This document shows, in pieces, positions 26,606 through 34,586 of a stretch of DNA of 42,972 bases. Position numbers and translations under genes: made by a program. The DNA is from Syntrophomonadaceae bacterium (GTDB taxonomy: Bacteria > Bacillota > Syntrophomonadia > Syntrophomonadales > DTU052): positions 1 through 42,972 of the forward strand of contig JAAYEQ010000004.1 of the NCBI GenBank assembly GCA_012728655.1, written 5' to 3'. Each line of letters begins with the position of its first letter. The stretch's first letter is position 1. A model generated the notes under the pieces. The model did not search any database and was not told where the DNA came from. It saw nothing but the letters and a program-made list of their open reading frames with translations.

Positions 26606-28009
26606 CTATTCTTTGATTGGTTGGTAGGACTCGGTACGGAAGTCATAGTAGAACCTCTGGCCATCGATCTCCCGGTAGAAAGAATCGCATCCCGCGGCCA
26701 GCATTTTCTCTATGCGCTGCGGAACCGGTTTGCCTTCTTCTTTCATTCGAGCGACCGTTTCTTTTAATCCCAAGGCGTCCCAGGCTTCAAAAGGACCGAG
26801 CCTCCAGAAATATCCCCATTTCATCGCGTTGTCAATATCCATAATGGTATCGCAGATTTCCAGGACCCGATTGGCGGCATAGATCAAATCGCTGGCCACT
26901 ACCTCCCAGGCAAACAAAGACCCGCGGTCATTTTTGTCGGAAACCAGCACTCTCAGCCTTTCCGCGGGATCTTCCAATTTTTCCGCCGCCCGCAAGCACG
27001 GAAAATCAGGGGTTATCTTTTCCCGATATTCAAGAGTTTCCAGATCAAGAACCAGTTCCTTCTCCGTCCCGTCCTCTGCTTTCACCGTTTTATAATAACC
27101 CTGACCCGTCTTGTTCCCCAGCAAACCTTTCGCAATCATCTTCTCCACATAAGGGGGATACACAAAAAGGTCTCTGCGCTCATCGTTCGGGACATTGGCA
27201 TAGAGATTGCGGATCACATTGTAGTTGGTATCCAGCCCGATGGCGTCCGACGAGCGGAAAACTGCGGTCTGCAGCCTGGCCATAGCGTGACCGCACAGAG
27301 CATCTACCTCCTCCACCCGCATCCCCATTTTGTATGCCAGGTGCATCGCATTCAGATTGGTGGCCGAGCCCATTCGATTGGCGATGAAATTGGGGGTGTC
27401 TTTACAGATGATTACGTCCTTGGACAGACGCTCGGTGCAGAAGGACTTCATAAAGGCAACCGCTTCCGGAAGAGTCTCCTCCCCGGGGATTATCTCCAGC
27501 AGCCTGATATAGGTGGGAGGGTTGAAGAAATGGGTTCCCATAAAGTACTGCTTGAAGCCCTCGGTCATCCCGGCAGTGATCTGCTTGATGGGAAGCCCGG
27601 AGGTGTTGGTGGTGACAATGCTGTCCGGCCGGCGCAGCTTTTCGATCTTGGCGAAAAGCGGTCTTTTAATCTCCAGCTTTTCAATTATCGTCTCCAGTAT
27701 CCAATCATAATCCGCCACCCGGTGCAGATCATCCTCCAGGTTCCCCACTTTCACCCGGGCAAAACTTTCGTCTGAGGTGAAAAACGGGCGCTTCGCCCTG
27801 CGCAACCCGGCCAGCGCCTGAATCGAGAGTTTGTTTCTCCACTCGGGAGAATTCTCGGTCAGACCCTGCTCCCGGTCGCTGTCCGAGAGTTCCGGCGGCA
27901 GAATATCCAGGAGCAGGACTTCCAATCCGCAATTGGCCAGGTGAGCGGCAATCCCGGCTCCCATTACGCCCGCTCCGATAACAACCGCGTTATTGATCTT
28001 CATACTCAA
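26606..28009 (-). CDS. 3-hydroxyacyl-CoA dehydrogenase, stand-alone (no hydratase domain)
   Basis: 467 aa, a paralogue of the first ~450 residues of the FadN-type fusion. It has the NAD motif IGAGVMGAGIAAHLANCG at 11-28, THFFNPPTYIRLLEIIPG and a doubled C-terminal dehydrogenase domain, but stops before any crotonase domain. It would oxidise 3-hydroxyacyl-CoA with NAD+. The TTG at 28009 has AAAGGAG 8-9 nt upstream; the ATG two codons later is too far from it. Substrate range may differ from the fusion (for example branched or odd substrates), which is inference. Grouped with the SDR and MBL genes. Confidence 0.9.
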   Translation of the reverse strand: MSMKINNAVVIGAGVMGAGIAAHLANCGLEVLLLDILPPELSDSDREQGLTENSPEWRNKLSIQALAGLRRAKRPFFTSDESFARVKVGNLEDDLHRVADYDWILETIIEKLEIKRPLFAKIEKLRRPDSIVTTNTSGLPIKQITAGMTEGFKQYFMGTHFFNPPTYIRLLEIIPGEETLPEAVAFMKSFCTERLSKDVIICKDTPNFIANRMGSATNLNAMHLAYKMGMRVEEVDALCGHAMARLQTAVFRSSDAIGLDTNYNVIRNLYANVPNDERRDLFVYPPYVEKMIAKGLLGNKTGQGYYKTVKAEDGTEKELVLDLETLEYREKITPDFPCLRAAEKLEDPAERLRVLVSDKNDRGSLFAWEVVASDLIYAANRVLEICDTIMDIDNAMKWGYFWRLGPFEAWDALGLKETVARMKEEGKPVPQRIEKMLAAGCDSFYREIDGQRFYYDFRTESYQPIKE

Positions 28010-28031
28010 GCCAACGCTCTCCTTTCATATA

Positions 28032-28060
28032 ATTTACTCGGTGGTAAGTGACATGCCAAC
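28032..28060 (-). promoter_or_regulatory. Sigma70-type promoter of the stand-alone hydroxyacyl-CoA dehydrogenase
   Basis: On the minus strand TTGGCA (28055-28060), a 17-bp spacer and TAAATT (28032-28037), about 25 bp before the TTG start. Confidence 0.45.
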
Positions 28061-28107
28061 GGCGATCAACCGATATCTACTTCCATAATCTATATTATAA
28101 ATGAGAA

Positions 28108-28147
28108 ACTGACCGGGGAAGACGTAATCGGCTCCTCCCCGGCCAGT
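28108..28147 (-). terminator. Hairpin after the SDR gene
   Basis: ACTGaCCGGGGA pairs with TCCCCGGcCAGT around a 16-nt loop; on the minus strand TTTCTCATTT follows. It probably separates the SDR transcript from the dehydrogenase gene. Confidence 0.65.
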
Positions 28148-28194
28148 CAATAATCATTGTTGTTCACCGTTCGAATTGGCCGCTGCGCGTATGG

Positions 28195-28971
28195 CTAAGC
28201 AGAGGCGGTTACTCCGCCTTCCAGCAAAATCGTATGTCCGGTTATATACCGCGAGGCCTCGGAACTCAAAAATACAATAACTCCTTTAATGTCGTCCTCT
28301 TCACCCAACCTCCCCATGGGAATGCGCGGGAGCACCATGTGTTTATTCTTTTCCAAGAGTCCGCTGCTCATATGGGTGGGGAAAAACCCCGGAGCAATGG
28401 CATTGACATTAATATTGTAGCGAGCCCATTTTACCGCCAGGTCTCTGGTCATGGCAATTACCGCACCTTTGCTGGTGTTATAGGCAATGGTGTCCTGGAC
28501 TTCCGGCGGGCTGCCAAAGAAACCGGCCACGGAAGTTATGTTAATAATCTTGCCTCCGCCCTGCTCTTTCATCACCCTGGCAGCCAGGGCCGACAGTTGA
28601 AAAAGGCCGGTTACATTGAGATCCATAACCTTTTGCCACTTGTCCATGGGATAGTCCATGGCATCCGCCGCCCAAGCCAATCCGGCATTGTTGACCAGTA
28701 TGTCAATTCGCCCAAACTCTTTAACCGTTGTGTCAATGAGGTTTTTACAGTCTTCGGCCTTGCTCACGTCGCAGGCTACCGGCAAGGCTTTGACTCCGAG
28801 GCCTTTTAATTCTTCACAAAGCTCAACACAGCGTTCGACCTTGCGGGCGGCTATAACCAGATTGGCCCCGGCTTCCGCCAACCCTCGGGCCATATAAGCC
28901 CCCAAACCGATGGAACCTCCCGTAACAATAGCCACCTCACCCGTCAAATCAAACATGTCCCTGACGTTCAT
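28195..28971 (-). CDS. Short-chain dehydrogenase/reductase
   Basis: 258 aa classical SDR, the usual length. Cofactor motif GGSIGLG at 18-24, NNAG at 94-97 and catalytic S147, Y164 and K168 (YNTSK) are all present. D69 (CDVS) is also conserved. It oxidises or reduces a hydroxy/keto group with NAD(P)H; the substrate cannot be named, although a 3-hydroxyacyl or steroid-like alcohol is typical and the location among beta-oxidation genes fits an acyl substrate. The ATG at 28971 is chosen because AAAGGAGG lies 8 nt upstream; an upstream TTG at 29016 has no such site. Confidence 0.9.
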   Translation of the reverse strand: MNVRDMFDLTGEVAIVTGGSIGLGAYMARGLAEAGANLVIAARKVERCVELCEELKGLGVKALPVACDVSKAEDCKNLIDTTVKEFGRIDILVNNAGLAWAADAMDYPMDKWQKVMDLNVTGLFQLSALAARVMKEQGGGKIINITSVAGFFGSPPEVQDTIAYNTSKGAVIAMTRDLAVKWARYNINVNAIAPGFFPTHMSSGLLEKNKHMVLPRIPMGRLGEEDDIKGVIVFLSSEASRYITGHTILLEGGVTASA

Positions 28972-29324
28972 GCCATAAACCTCCTTTACCAACCTTTCTT
29001 GAGTCGAGCTTCTCAATAAAAGCCATCCGATTTGACCGACCTGGCGATATTTGCTTATGCATGAATTATACCATTAAACCGCCCGGCAGATTTGCCATAT
29101 TCTGGCCATTAATTTAATATAAATGTAGGTCTGTAAACCGGCAGCCGAGTTTTTGCAGGCACTATAGCCAACAAGCGGTAATATGTTCCAAGCTTTATTG
29201 AAAGCTGTGAACAGACACCGCATAGAAAAATTGGAAAAGGTAAGATATGATCATAATAAGGAAGTACAACACTCAGCAAGCAGCCGATGCATGCGTCAAA
29301 GATCAAGAAAGGAGGAAAACAAAA
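28972..29324. other. Divergent region between SDR and galT
   Basis: 353 bp without a gene. On the minus strand TGGTATAATTCATGCA at 29058-29073 contains both a TATAAT hexamer and a degenerate sigma54 pattern (TGGTAT-N5-ATGCA); which is used, if any, is unclear. For galT a TTGGAA-17-TAATAA pair near 29229-29257 is the best but weak promoter candidate. Confidence 0.5.
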
Positions 29325-30332
29325 TTGGCCGAAATCAGAAAGGACCTGCTTAGAGATAACTGGGTGGTGATCGCAACCAGCCGAGCGGTTCGACCAACCG
29401 ATCTCCCGGTTCCATCCCAGGGAAGGGCCGAAAAGGTTCAGGGTTTTTGCCCGTTTTGCGAAGGCAATGAAGGTTTTACACCCCCGGAGATAATGGTCAA
29501 CCGTAAGCCCGGTACCGCGGAGAATGGCCCTGGCTGGACGATCAGAACCATCCCCAATAAATACACCGCATTCAGCCTGCAAACCGAATTTGCCACCGGC
29601 GTCAACGGTATTTACTCCTATATGACGGGATTCGGTGCTCACGAGGTGATTATCGAGACCCCGGAACATGACGTCGAGTTACACCAGCAACCCGCGGAAA
29701 AGATCGCGGAAGTTTTCGAAATGCTCAAGAGGCGTCACCTGGACCTGGCCAAAAACGAGAAGATAAAGTATATCCAGACCTATAAAAACAAGGGGCTCTT
29801 TGCGGGTGCCTCTCTGGGACACAGCCACATGCAGATCGTGGCCCTGCCATATGTGCCTGATGAGCTAAAGGGTTTGCGAACCTATGCTCAGACCATCGGA
29901 AACTGCCTCATATGCGACATGCTGAAACAGGACATCCGGGATCCGGCCAGGCTGGTGTTGGAATCGGAAAACTTCATTGTCATGTGTCCGTATGCCGCCC
30001 GCTTTGCATATGAAACGTGGATTGTGCCGAAGAAGCACGCCCTGAATTTCGGCGACATAACGGAGGAACAAATTCCCGAACTGGCCGGGCTCATTAAGAA
30101 AGTGCTCGCCGCCATGGTAGATTTATTGAACGATCCGTCATACAACCTGGTTATAAACACCTCCCCGGTCAATGTGGAAAACGGGCCGGAAACACACTGG
30201 TTTATCGAAATCTTTCCCCGCCTTATTGTTCAGGCCGGACTGGAGATTGCAACCGGTTACTACATGAACCTGATTTCTCCCGAATGGGCGGCGGAGACCC
30301 TAAAAGAAAAAATCTCTCAGATATCCGGCTAA
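29325..30332 (+). CDS. galT: Galactose-1-phosphate uridylyltransferase
   Basis: 335 aa HIT-superfamily nucleotidyltransferase. It exchanges UMP between UDP-glucose and galactose-1-phosphate. Zinc-type cysteines C42 and C45 lie in FCPFCEGNE, and the active-site motif is H166-S-H168-M-Q170, where the common form is HPHxQ. A second CxxC occurs in NCLICDM. The TTG at 29325 is preferred because AAAGGAGG is 7-8 nt upstream; the earlier ATG at 29247 precedes that site. galK and galE are not nearby, so a role in UDP-sugar interconversion or another nucleotide transfer (for example ADP-sugar or ATP-type activity in this family) remains possible. Confidence 0.88.
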   Translation: MAEIRKDLLRDNWVVIATSRAVRPTDLPVPSQGRAEKVQGFCPFCEGNEGFTPPEIMVNRKPGTAENGPGWTIRTIPNKYTAFSLQTEFATGVNGIYSYMTGFGAHEVIIETPEHDVELHQQPAEKIAEVFEMLKRRHLDLAKNEKIKYIQTYKNKGLFAGASLGHSHMQIVALPYVPDELKGLRTYAQTIGNCLICDMLKQDIRDPARLVLESENFIVMCPYAARFAYETWIVPKKHALNFGDITEEQIPELAGLIKKVLAAMVDLLNDPSYNLVINTSPVNVENGPETHWFIEIFPRLIVQAGLEIATGYYMNLISPEWAAETLKEKISQISG

Positions 30333-30350
30333 AACCATGGCCACCCGGCG

Positions 30351-30408
30351 AACAATCACCGGGGAAGCGGGAAACAGGCCCTAAGCTTCCCCGGTGATTG
30401 TTGTTTTT
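30351..30408 (+). terminator. Terminator of galT
   Basis: An 18-bp perfect stem (AACAATCACCGGGGAAGC at 30351-30368, its complement at 30385-30402) is followed by GTTTTT. Confidence 0.95.
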
Positions 30409-30423
30409 ATATCCCGATTACCC

Positions 30424-30631
30424 TCTTTGCTCCCGCCTTTACTCCAGATTGGCCACGATTCTTCTCCCTCCAGATCGGCCCGGGCTTGCCTTTAGTTCAG
30501 ATCCCCGCGGTACCGCATCCATTAACCCTACCCCGACCGTTCTTCAACCTTGCCTCCGTTTTTTACACGGCTATCCCTCCGCTCCTTTCGGAACAGGCTC
30601 GCCGTCCTTCAGCCTTGCCTCCGTCCTTTAC
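30424..30631. repeat. Pyrimidine-rich region with degenerate short repeats
   Basis: About 200 bp strongly biased to C and T on the plus strand. CTCCAGATTGGCC (30442-30454) and CTCCAGATCGGCC (30468-30480) are 26 bp apart, with a further CAGATC at 30498. A 25-nt unit at 30542-30566 recurs at 30607-30631 with 4 differences (shared core CCTTGCCTCCGT), and a partial relative is at 30424-30441. Together with flanking sequence this fills the 380-bp gap between galT and the coat-type genes; in-frame translation there gives no recognisable protein. Confidence 0.6.
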
Positions 30632-30712
30632 CCCCAACCGCTCCTGCCTGCTCGAATAAAATGCGCTCATCTGCGCACCCTACTCTATAGACAACTACAA
30701 CAAGGAGGTTTG

Positions 30713-30919
30713 ATGCCTGTGACCCGATTCTCTACCCGAGAGTTGCTGTACCTGGAGGACACCAGCAAGCTGTTTGACTCCATTGACAAGACCTGTCAAC
30801 ATGCCCTGATGGAGGTGACCGACCCTCAGATCAAAAGTCTGATCAGTTCGATCAATAATACTCACAAGCAATGGATACAGAGCACCGCCAGTCTGGTAAC
30901 CAAAAGCAGTTTGCAGTAA
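30713..30919 (+). CDS. Small protein, probable spore-coat partner
   Basis: 68 aa. Not recognised with certainty. ATG with AAGGAGG 4 nt upstream; the reading frame is open far upstream, but that part is pyrimidine-rich repeat sequence without a ribosome binding site and should not be included. The protein is mostly helical in appearance, with a charged N-terminus and a KxWIQSTASL segment. It is followed after 12 bp by a Coat-F family gene, and such tandem small genes often encode paired coat proteins, so a coat or spore surface role is inferred. Confidence 0.75.
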   Translation: MPVTRFSTRELLYLEDTSKLFDSIDKTCQHALMEVTDPQIKSLISSINNTHKQWIQSTASLVTKSSLQ

Positions 30920-30931
30920 GGAGGTACATCG

Positions 30932-31195
30932 ATGGCGAGAGAAAGCGAATGGATGGGAATCTTGCTTAACCAACACAAGCTGGCCGCCAGCATGCTGACC
31001 AGCGGAATCCTGGAAAGCAGCAACGAACAGGTGCGTTCTCATTTCAAAAGCCTGCTGGACGGTACCTTGCAGCACCAGAAAGAGATCTACAATGCCATGA
31101 ACCAAAAAGGATGGTATCAGGTCCAGCCGGCACCCCAGGACGAAGTCAACCGGATCCGTCAGAGTATGAGCAGCATGCAGCGGCAGATGCAATAA
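30932..31195 (+). CDS. Coat-F family spore coat protein
   Basis: 87 aa. The order of features (helical ESNEQVRSHFKSLLDGTLQHQKEIYNAMNQKGWYQVQPA, here noted by the segments SNEQVRSHF, HQKEIY and KGWYQV) matches the Coat F domain, a ferritin-like short helical unit of spore coat proteins. ATG with AAGGAGG 7 nt upstream. It implies the organism makes endospores and would be expressed late in the mother cell. No clear sigmaE, sigmaG or sigmaK promoter could be assigned before the pair. Confidence 0.85.
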   Translation: MARESEWMGILLNQHKLAASMLTSGILESSNEQVRSHFKSLLDGTLQHQKEIYNAMNQKGWYQVQPAPQDEVNRIRQSMSSMQRQMQ

Positions 31196-31225
31196 AGCAC
31201 TCCATAGAAATGTACAACGCAGCCG

Positions 31226-31262
31226 GGGGTTGAGTCAAAAAGTCTCAACCCCTTGGTTTTAT
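31226..31262 (+). terminator. Terminator of the coat-type gene pair
   Basis: GGGGTTGAG (31226-31234) and CTCAACCCC (31244-31252) form a 9-bp stem with loop TCAAAAAGT, followed by TTGGTTTTATGTTTTTT. Confidence 0.9.
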
Positions 31263-31326
31263 GTTTTTTATTGCATAACCGGACCGCACACCGGCCGCCC
31301 CCTCCCACAGTGCCGGGAAGGCATTC

Positions 31327-31355
31327 TTGTTTTTTCCGGGTTTTCCGGATACTAT
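31327..31355 (+). promoter_or_regulatory. Candidate promoter of the QueT-family gene
   Basis: TTGTTT (31327-31332), 17-bp spacer, TACTAT (31350-31355). The leader of about 70 nt contains CTGCC/GGCAG and CGGT/ACCG inverted repeats; it does not match the preQ1 riboswitch patterns I know. Confidence 0.45.
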
Positions 31356-31432
31356 AAAGAATAACCGCATGCTGCCCTATTGTGAAATCGGTTTGAACCG
31401 GCAGGACTTTTTATGCCAACGGGGTGGAATGG

Positions 31433-31885
31433 ATGCAGTCGCCTATCCAGAAACTTACGCGGGCAGGTTTGATTGCCGCCCTTTATGTGGCTCTGTGCCT
31501 GGTTTTTAAGGCCACCAGTTTCGGAATCATCCAGTTCAGGCCGGCCGAGGCCCTGGCCGTGCTCCCCATACTTTATCCGGAGGCTATAGCCGGCATTTTT
31601 GTAGGGGTACTGCTGTCCAACATCCTCGGCGGTCTGGGACTGGTAGACATAATACTGGGAAGCCTCATCTCGCTGGCAGCAGCCTATCTCACCTGGTACC
31701 TGCGCCACAGCATGCTGGCTTACCTGCCTCCCATAATCCTGAATGCCCTCCTGGTCAGCCTTTACCTGCATTCGCTGTTCAATTACCCGTACTGGGTTTC
31801 GGTTCTGTCCATCGGCATCAGCCAAACCGTGGTTATATTGCTGATCGGCTATCCCTTGATAAACTATCTCAAGAAAAGGCTGTGA
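31433..31885 (+). CDS. queT: QueT-family transporter (queuosine precursor uptake)
   Basis: 150 aa with about five hydrophobic spans and the family signature FRPAEALAVLPILYPEAIAG followed by LLSNILGGLGLVDIILGSL. QueT proteins are the substrate-binding (S) components of ECF transporters for queuosine precursors such as preQ1. The ATG at 31433 is favoured by GGGGTGG 5 nt upstream; a GTG at 31424 is the alternative. The ECF energising module is not in the window. It is convergent with the methyltransferase gene. Confidence 0.9.
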   Translation: MQSPIQKLTRAGLIAALYVALCLVFKATSFGIIQFRPAEALAVLPILYPEAIAGIFVGVLLSNILGGLGLVDIILGSLISLAAAYLTWYLRHSMLAYLPPIILNALLVSLYLHSLFNYPYWVSVLSIGISQTVVILLIGYPLINYLKKRL

Positions 31886-31931
31886 TTGGTTCTTATCGCC
31901 TTACACTGATACCCTGACGGTTGGCCCGAAC

Positions 31932-34223
31932 CTAGCTTAACCCCAGCTTCTCCCAACAGGATTTCATCCGCCTTAGTTCGTTATCAACAATCCCATACAG
32001 GTCGGCCACCACTTCAGTCAGGAGGTTGGGATCCCCACCGGCAGATACCCGGCGGGCAGTCTGCGCTATCATGCTTTGTATGCTATTCCCGACATAATAC
32101 GGAATCTTTATGAAATTGAGCAGACCGGGCCCGGCAAAGCTCTTACCGCCAACCATAGAGTAAGATGAAATAACGTACTCCACCGGGAGGCTGTTCAGAA
32201 TCCCCGCCAGATACCAGGCCTCGTCCGACGACCTGCAGGCCACCATGGTATGGGTTTCCTGTGGGATTACCGGCTTGTCTTTACCCTCGACAACCGCAGC
32301 TCTCATCCGACCGCCAAAACGCCGCCATACAACCTTAATGGGTGCAAGGGTGTACTCACCCACATCGAACATGGTGTAGAAGGGATCGGTTTTCTTGAAG
32401 TAACGGCGGTAGGCGGCGCGTTTCTCGAGTTCGCTCTTGAACTGATTAAGGTAAGCCAGGGTACGGGGGTAGTTGCGGGCCATCACGACCGGGCTAATCC
32501 CCCGTCGTCTGGTCGGATCCTGCGTCAGGATGATATGGGCGGAGGGGTTTGCCCGCCAGCGGTCAACGTCGTTCCCCTTCAATAGCGGGTATACCAGGCG
32601 ATCCTCAATCACCGCCTCAACGGTTTGCACCCGCCGGCGTGAGGACGCGGCCAGGTTGCGAATCCGGACCAAACCGGGCTGCGGACGGTCCAGTACTTCG
32701 ACCCACAGGATCCCATTCGCTCCCCCGGTATTGGCGCCCTCGCGTGCCCGGTAATCCGAGGTTCCGAGTATTTTTTTTATCCCGGCCTCGCCGCCCTCCA
32801 TATATGTTATCCATGGTGATCCCGGATCTGTCGGATTAGCGGGTTCCGCCATCATATCGAGGATCGTCTTTTCCCCACCGTCTTCGGACAGATGGCTCCA
32901 CAACCGGTATCGAACCGGGTAAACAGTCGGACTTCCCTTCTCCAGGTAGAGGATGGCGGTTCGGTTGGAAGCCTTCACAAACGGGCGCAGCCGGGAAAGA
33001 TCTTCAACCATCAGCACCTTAAGTCCCATGCCCCCCGGGAGGCAAAAGCGCCGAAATCCGTCGGCCGCTCCCCCGGATTTAAAAACACTCTGGGTAATGA
33101 GGAACGCCATCTTTCCCTGCATCTTTAGAAAGCGGTCGGCACTGGCGAGGGTCATAAGGGTCGAGAAATCCTTCTTGCCCTTACCGAGTATGGTATCCAT
33201 CCCCCGGTGGCGAAAAAGCCCATACTTTTTCCAGGAATCCAGGGTGGCCAGCCGATAATCCGCTGAAAGTGACTCCCAGTTTATCCAGGGAGGATTCCCC
33301 ACCACATAATCAAAGCGCATCGAATCCCAGGGGGTATCTACTTCGCTCCAGAGTCCATGGTCATCGCCCGTTACCACATCATGCTGGAATACCGGGACCT
33401 CCAAATCCCCCGCGCATGCAGAGGGCCTGTAACCGGCGGCTATCAGGTAGTTCACTTTTGCGGCCAATACCGCCAGCGGGTTCACATCAATCCCCACCAC
33501 CTGTCCCCAGTCACCCAGGCCGCCCTGCCGGGCTCTCTTGCGCAATATGGCTTCGACCAAAAACGCCCCCGAGCCGCAGGCAGGATCAATCAATGTTGTT
33601 TCCTTTTCCCCGCGGAAGCCGATCTGATCGAGCATGTGAGCCGCCAGCCACTCCGGGGTGTAGTGTTCACCGGTGGCATGGCGCATCTTGGCGGTCAGCA
33701 GATTTTCGTAGAGGGGGCGGAAAAGATCTCCCCCGGCGTATGAGGCCAGGTCCAGCTTATTAATTGTATCCAACAAACCAGCAAGGTGAATGCTGATATC
33801 GAATTCATTGACACTGGGACAGCCTTCCAGCTTCAGGTTTGTAAGCCCCATATCTTCAAACAGCCTGCCCCTTAACAGGGAATCAAGGTCAAAACTTTTG
33901 GGCAAAGGGATTTTCCCCTCGGTAAGATAGCTCCAGGCCGCCAGGAACACCGCTATGAGGTAATACAACTGCCGGCACAGCATCTTCTCCCCGGCAGTTA
34001 AACCCGTTGCCTCATCGGATCCAACAGCAGACATCCCGGATACACTCCCACCCGGATTGTTGTACGCCAGCCAGTCCTGCGTCAGCCGGGAACGAGTTCC
34101 CATATGTATAAGCTGATTCTCAAGACTATTGATGAACTCATCGCCAATACGCGAGCCCATGCCAACCGTCTGCATCAGTCTTGTCGACACATTGTCCGCT
34201 CGGGTTGCTCTCCTGTTTTTCAT
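31932..34223 (-). CDS. N6-adenine DNA methyltransferase, type IIG-like without visible nuclease
   Basis: 763 aa. Motif X-like HYTPEWLAAHML (~187-198), SAM-binding motif I DPACGSGAFL at 213-222, GIDVNP at 244-249 and catalytic motif IV NPPW at 310-313 identify a gamma-class N6-adenine methyltransferase. The C-terminal ~300 residues, including VYPLLKGNDVDRW, look like the target recognition region of TaqI/Eco57I-type enzymes. The N-terminal ~170 residues show no PD-(D/E)xK or HNH motif and no restriction gene adjoins, so it seems to be an orphan methyltransferase or the modifying half of a split system. Start is the first ATG; only a weak GAGG lies upstream, so a later start is possible. Confidence 0.88.
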   Translation of the reverse strand: MKNRRATRADNVSTRLMQTVGMGSRIGDEFINSLENQLIHMGTRSRLTQDWLAYNNPGGSVSGMSAVGSDEATGLTAGEKMLCRQLYYLIAVFLAAWSYLTEGKIPLPKSFDLDSLLRGRLFEDMGLTNLKLEGCPSVNEFDISIHLAGLLDTINKLDLASYAGGDLFRPLYENLLTAKMRHATGEHYTPEWLAAHMLDQIGFRGEKETTLIDPACGSGAFLVEAILRKRARQGGLGDWGQVVGIDVNPLAVLAAKVNYLIAAGYRPSACAGDLEVPVFQHDVVTGDDHGLWSEVDTPWDSMRFDYVVGNPPWINWESLSADYRLATLDSWKKYGLFRHRGMDTILGKGKKDFSTLMTLASADRFLKMQGKMAFLITQSVFKSGGAADGFRRFCLPGGMGLKVLMVEDLSRLRPFVKASNRTAILYLEKGSPTVYPVRYRLWSHLSEDGGEKTILDMMAEPANPTDPGSPWITYMEGGEAGIKKILGTSDYRAREGANTGGANGILWVEVLDRPQPGLVRIRNLAASSRRRVQTVEAVIEDRLVYPLLKGNDVDRWRANPSAHIILTQDPTRRRGISPVVMARNYPRTLAYLNQFKSELEKRAAYRRYFKKTDPFYTMFDVGEYTLAPIKVVWRRFGGRMRAAVVEGKDKPVIPQETHTMVACRSSDEAWYLAGILNSLPVEYVISSYSMVGGKSFAGPGLLNFIKIPYYVGNSIQSMIAQTARRVSAGGDPNLLTEVVADLYGIVDNELRRMKSCWEKLGLS

Positions 34224-34586
34224 CCCCAGGCCATCCTCATCCGTATTGAATCACCGGGCAGTACACCCGCTTCCGCATGCACTTCCGTGGACAGGCGGCG
34301 ACAGCGGTTATTGACTCCGAATATGTTTCGCGACCAATTGGCCCGAACCGCCCAAGCTTTTATCCATCCGTGCCGGTCTTGATTGGTATGATATTTTTCA
34401 TATTTCGCAAATTGTCAGCCCACTCCTGTTACCGCCCTGACATTGTTACCAGTTCCTCTTCGTCATATTACGACATTAGGCCGTGTTTTCGCCATAATAT
34501 CTCAATTTTTCTTGACAGGTTGTCCCACCTGCTCTATACTTGCAAATAAAAGTGCAACAACAATACTTAAAAGAGAGGAAGTAGCC
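34224..34586. other. Divergent region between methyltransferase and nitronate monooxygenase genes
   Basis: 363 bp. It holds the strong promoter at 34512-34540. On the minus strand a CTGACA-19-TATCAT pair near 34393-34423 may serve the methyltransferase. No gene or known RNA was recognised. Confidence 0.55.
34512..34540 (+). promoter_or_regulatory. Strong sigma70-type promoter
   Basis: TTGACA (34512-34517, perfect), 17-bp spacer, TATACT (34535-34540, five of six). Start predicted near 34547, 40 nt before the ATG of the nitronate monooxygenase-family gene. The best conventional promoter in the window, suggesting high constitutive expression. Confidence 0.85.

Noticed and set aside
28045-28060. 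TGGCATGTCACTTACC on the minus strand as a fourth sigma54 promoter before the stand-alone dehydrogenase
   Set aside because: The -12 element has AC where GC is required. A sigma70-type TTGGCA-17-TAAATT pair overlaps and explains the similarity.
29058-29073. TGGTATAATTCATGCA before the SDR gene as sigma54 promoter
   Set aside because: Spacing is right but both elements are degenerate, and the same bases form a TATAAT hexamer. Left as ambiguous.
31356-31432. preQ1 riboswitch upstream of the QueT-family gene
   Set aside because: QueT genes often have one, but the leader lacks the recognisable class I, II or III patterns; only short inverted repeats are present.
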